A DNA stretch of 64,000 nucleotides from the NCBI RefSeq assembly GCF_015706575.1, contig NW_024037072.1, forward strand, positions 26,103,162-26,167,161, read 5' to 3'. Positions 62,075-64,000 of this stretch are shown here, one piece after another. Made by a program: the position numbers and the translations under genes. The notes beneath the pieces were generated by a model, which saw nothing but the letters and a program-made list of their open reading frames with translations, had not been told where the DNA came from and ran no database searches. The number at the start of each line of letters is the position of its first letter. Within the stretch, counting starts at the first letter, position 1. The stretch comes from Patiria miniata. Lineage: Eukaryota; Echinodermata; Asteroidea; Valvatida; Asterinidae.

Positions 62075-62146
62075 ACGCGCGCGCGGACGCACGTTCGTAC
62101 GCGATGTCCTATCCAGTCTGTGTATATGGAGATCAATGGTGGTAAC
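62075..62146 (-). repeat. GC-rich inverted pair, right copy
   Basis: Complement of the left copy's core (CATTGATCTCCATATACACA), about 1.85 kb away; the pair may be the ends of one element. Confidence 0.55.
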
Positions 62147-62846
62147 GTATAACACAGGTGACCGAAGCTTGCCCATGCAGCCTCTTTTTCAACCTAAGCG
62201 CGCAAAGCGCCCATACCCGGCTAAGATGCGTTTTGCTACTATTCCCGGTTGGTGTGTAATACGCAGGCGCGGCACACGTACGGACCTACGGAGAGGAAAG
62301 AAGTAAAAAGGTGCTTGCCCATACCCCGCAGATGTTGCAATATTTTACGCGCGAAAAGGGTAGCAGTTGAGGCAATGCTTTGAGCTATTGCACAATTTGG
62401 GGGAAAAGTGGCAGTACAATTTATGTACATTAATTTAGTTAAATGAATACGCGCTGGGATAAAGGGGGAGCATCGCAGTTAATGGTTGGGGAGGTCCCCC
62501 CGCGTGATCGCCGCACATGCACTCTTATTACACGAGGGAATTTACACTAAAAATCTATTGATTTATTGATACAAACTATTACAATCAATTACTGAAATGC
62601 ACGAATAACTATGGGTCTATTTATGAAAAAATCCAACCCAGCAGTTCGCGTAAACACAGGGGCGGATGACCGTAAGCTTCAGAAGGAACTTCACTCCTTC
62701 CCGGTCCCTTCAGCATTCTCACCCTAAGCTTGACGCCCAACCCCTACCAAGTAACTCTTAAAGCTGTTTTTTTTTGTACTGTTATAATCATTAGTTCCCG
62801 GCCCTAGAAGTTTCATTGCCCAGAATTTTATACCATTATGACTGTC

Positions 62847-63156
62847 CAAGGGCGGATCCAGAACACAATTTTGGAGGGGGCCAACAAAAATTTTGGTCCC
62901 CCAAAAAAGTGGGTCACAAAAATTACGGCGTGGGGTTCGGGGCCCGCTTAAGGGCCCCGAAAATTTTTTGGATTCTAGATGCTCTGTGGTGCGATCTGAG
63001 GCAATTTCTGACCACTTTAACCAATGTTTTTTGAGGAAAAGATGGTGGTGTACTCATTGCCTGCCTTTATCGCGATGTCACATAAAAAAAAAAAAATTGG
63101 TTTCGTTTTTGGGGGGGGGCCATGGCCCCCTTTGGCCCCCCCTGGATCCGCCCTTG
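62847..63156 (-). mobile_element. hAT-like MITE, copy 2
   Basis: 310 bp, ends CAAGGGCGGATCCAG and CTGGATCCGCCCTTG, flanked by the 8-bp duplication TGACTGTC (62,839-62,846 and 63,157-63,164). The interior matches 34,751-35,077 in reverse orientation (GCGTGGGGTTCGGGGCCCGC, GATGGTGGTGTACTCATTGC). A fragment is also at 51,238-51,310. Confidence 0.9.
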
Positions 63157-63700
63157 TGACTGTCATGCATTATACCAACGAGACGACAATAATAATCGAA
63201 CATCTGTTGTGGATGGAGCATAAGATTCGTGTTCACAAAGGAAAAAAGCCGCAACTATACAATTACAGAAAAAGGAGGCGAACTGCAATTAAGAAAGAAA
63301 ACTTGCTACGTTTCACTGAACACGATATACAAAAAAACTGTACTCGCAAATTATTGGCGTTAATTCCTATATGCTGCTCATATTTCATCCGCAACTTGTC
63401 TATAAAATGTCCTTGCTCTGTCCGCTTGCATCACACAAACCCAGGAGGAACGAGGCTTGCACACAGGCGAGGTCGTACCGCAGAGGACGAACAACGAACC
63501 GGTAAAGTTTATTTCACTCTATGAAAAGTCGCAGCAGTAACTCAGCATTAACGAAGCGTTAGCTTTGGCTCTGGAATGTGAAAGTATTGTCTTCTGATAG
63601 GTGTTCAAGTTAGTTGGTATAGTTACCTGCTCGCACACAAACAAATCTCCCGTCTCACACTATGGGGCTGCCGAAGCCTTTGATAAACTAATTGTTTGCA

Positions 63701-64000
63701 TTAATTAAAGGCAGAGTGCATCATTTGCAGCTATCCAAAAAGTACCTGACGAAACTACCGTTGAAAAGTATACTTTGTTTAAAGGTGGTAATGATACTTA
63801 ACCCACTTTGAAATTATTCTTTCTGGCATGCTGTCATATTAAGAAAACAATAAAAGGCTATTTCCAACGATGCGTCTGAAGACGCATTTTTGTAGTAGTT
63901 CGTTAATTCGTCGAGGCCGTCAATAAGTGCGCGCAGTAGTACGCACGCCTGGTTGCTATACTTCGTCGGTTCAGTGTGTGACACTGCGTAACCTGCAATC
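63701..64000 (-). mobile_element. TTAAAG MITE family, copy 3, cut by window end
   Basis: Starts ATTAAAGGCAGAGTGCATCA and runs in reverse relative to copies 1 and 2 (TTGAAATTATTCTTTCTGGC, GTAGTTCGTTAATTC, GC-rich GTGCGCGCAGTAGTACGC). The other end lies beyond the window. Confidence 0.75.

Larger units (their letters stand above)
59110..62840. other. Region without a recognised gene
   Basis: Apart from the possible exon near 59,455-59,600 and the inverted pair at 60.2/62.1 kb, nothing coding or structural is evident. Mostly AT-rich. Confidence 0.5.

Noticed and set aside
63024-63524. 166-codon plus-strand frame
   Set aside because: The first third lies in the MITE and the rest shows no domain or splice context I recognise.

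Overview
This is eukaryotic genomic DNA from an animal, most likely a marine invertebrate deuterostome such as an echinoderm (an amphioxus or hemichordate is possible; the call is tentative). Two spliced genes with GT-AG introns can be read. The non-coding DNA is AT-rich, is peppered with ACATGTAC/ACCGGTAC microsatellite-like motifs and poly-G runs, and is crowded with small non-autonomous DNA transposons, foldback elements and hairpins. I see no bacterial gene organisation, CRISPR array, rRNA, convincing functional tRNA or virus-like element.

Minus strand, 32,779 down to 2,743: a complete mitogen- and stress-activated kinase gene (MSK, the RPS6KA5/RPS6KA4 family). I traced 15 coding exons that join in frame to 963 codons: an AGC-type N-terminal kinase, an AGC tail with its hydrophobic motif, a CaMK-like C-terminal kinase, a basic nuclear-localisation/MAPK-docking segment, and an unusually long Ser/Pro/His-rich C-terminal tail. 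Its introns hold hairpins, local duplications, a 793-bp element inserted in a short tandem array, an 809-bp inverted-repeat element and dispersed repeats.

Between the two genes (32,780-40,067): a 7.3-kb divergent intergenic region holding a hAT-like MITE with clean 8-bp target-site duplications, a 1.4-kb element with inverted ends, and three head-to-tail copies of a roughly 450-bp inverted-repeat element.

Plus strand, 40,068 to 52,977: a complete gene for sororin (CDCA5), the cohesin protector. Six coding exons give 345 codons with a KEN-box degron, an FGF motif, several Cdk-type SP/TP sites and the conserved C-terminal Sororin domain. Its 4.8-kb first intron is a nest of foldback transposons: a 2.3-kb element with a 9-bp target-site duplication, a 715-bp foldback inside it whose two 320-bp arms appear identical, and a second nest with related 16-17-bp subterminal arrays. 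These resemble the TU foldback elements described in sea urchins and are the most interesting structures in the window.

53-64 kb: no gene I can name. There is a 635-bp palindrome just past sororin, second copies of several intronic element families, a second hAT-like MITE, an ambiguous short coding-like locus at 58.6-59.6 kb, and a GC-rich inverted pair at 60.2/62.1 kb. MSK signals from MAPK pathways to chromatin and sororin keeps sister chromatids joined; their head-to-head layout does not by itself imply a functional link.
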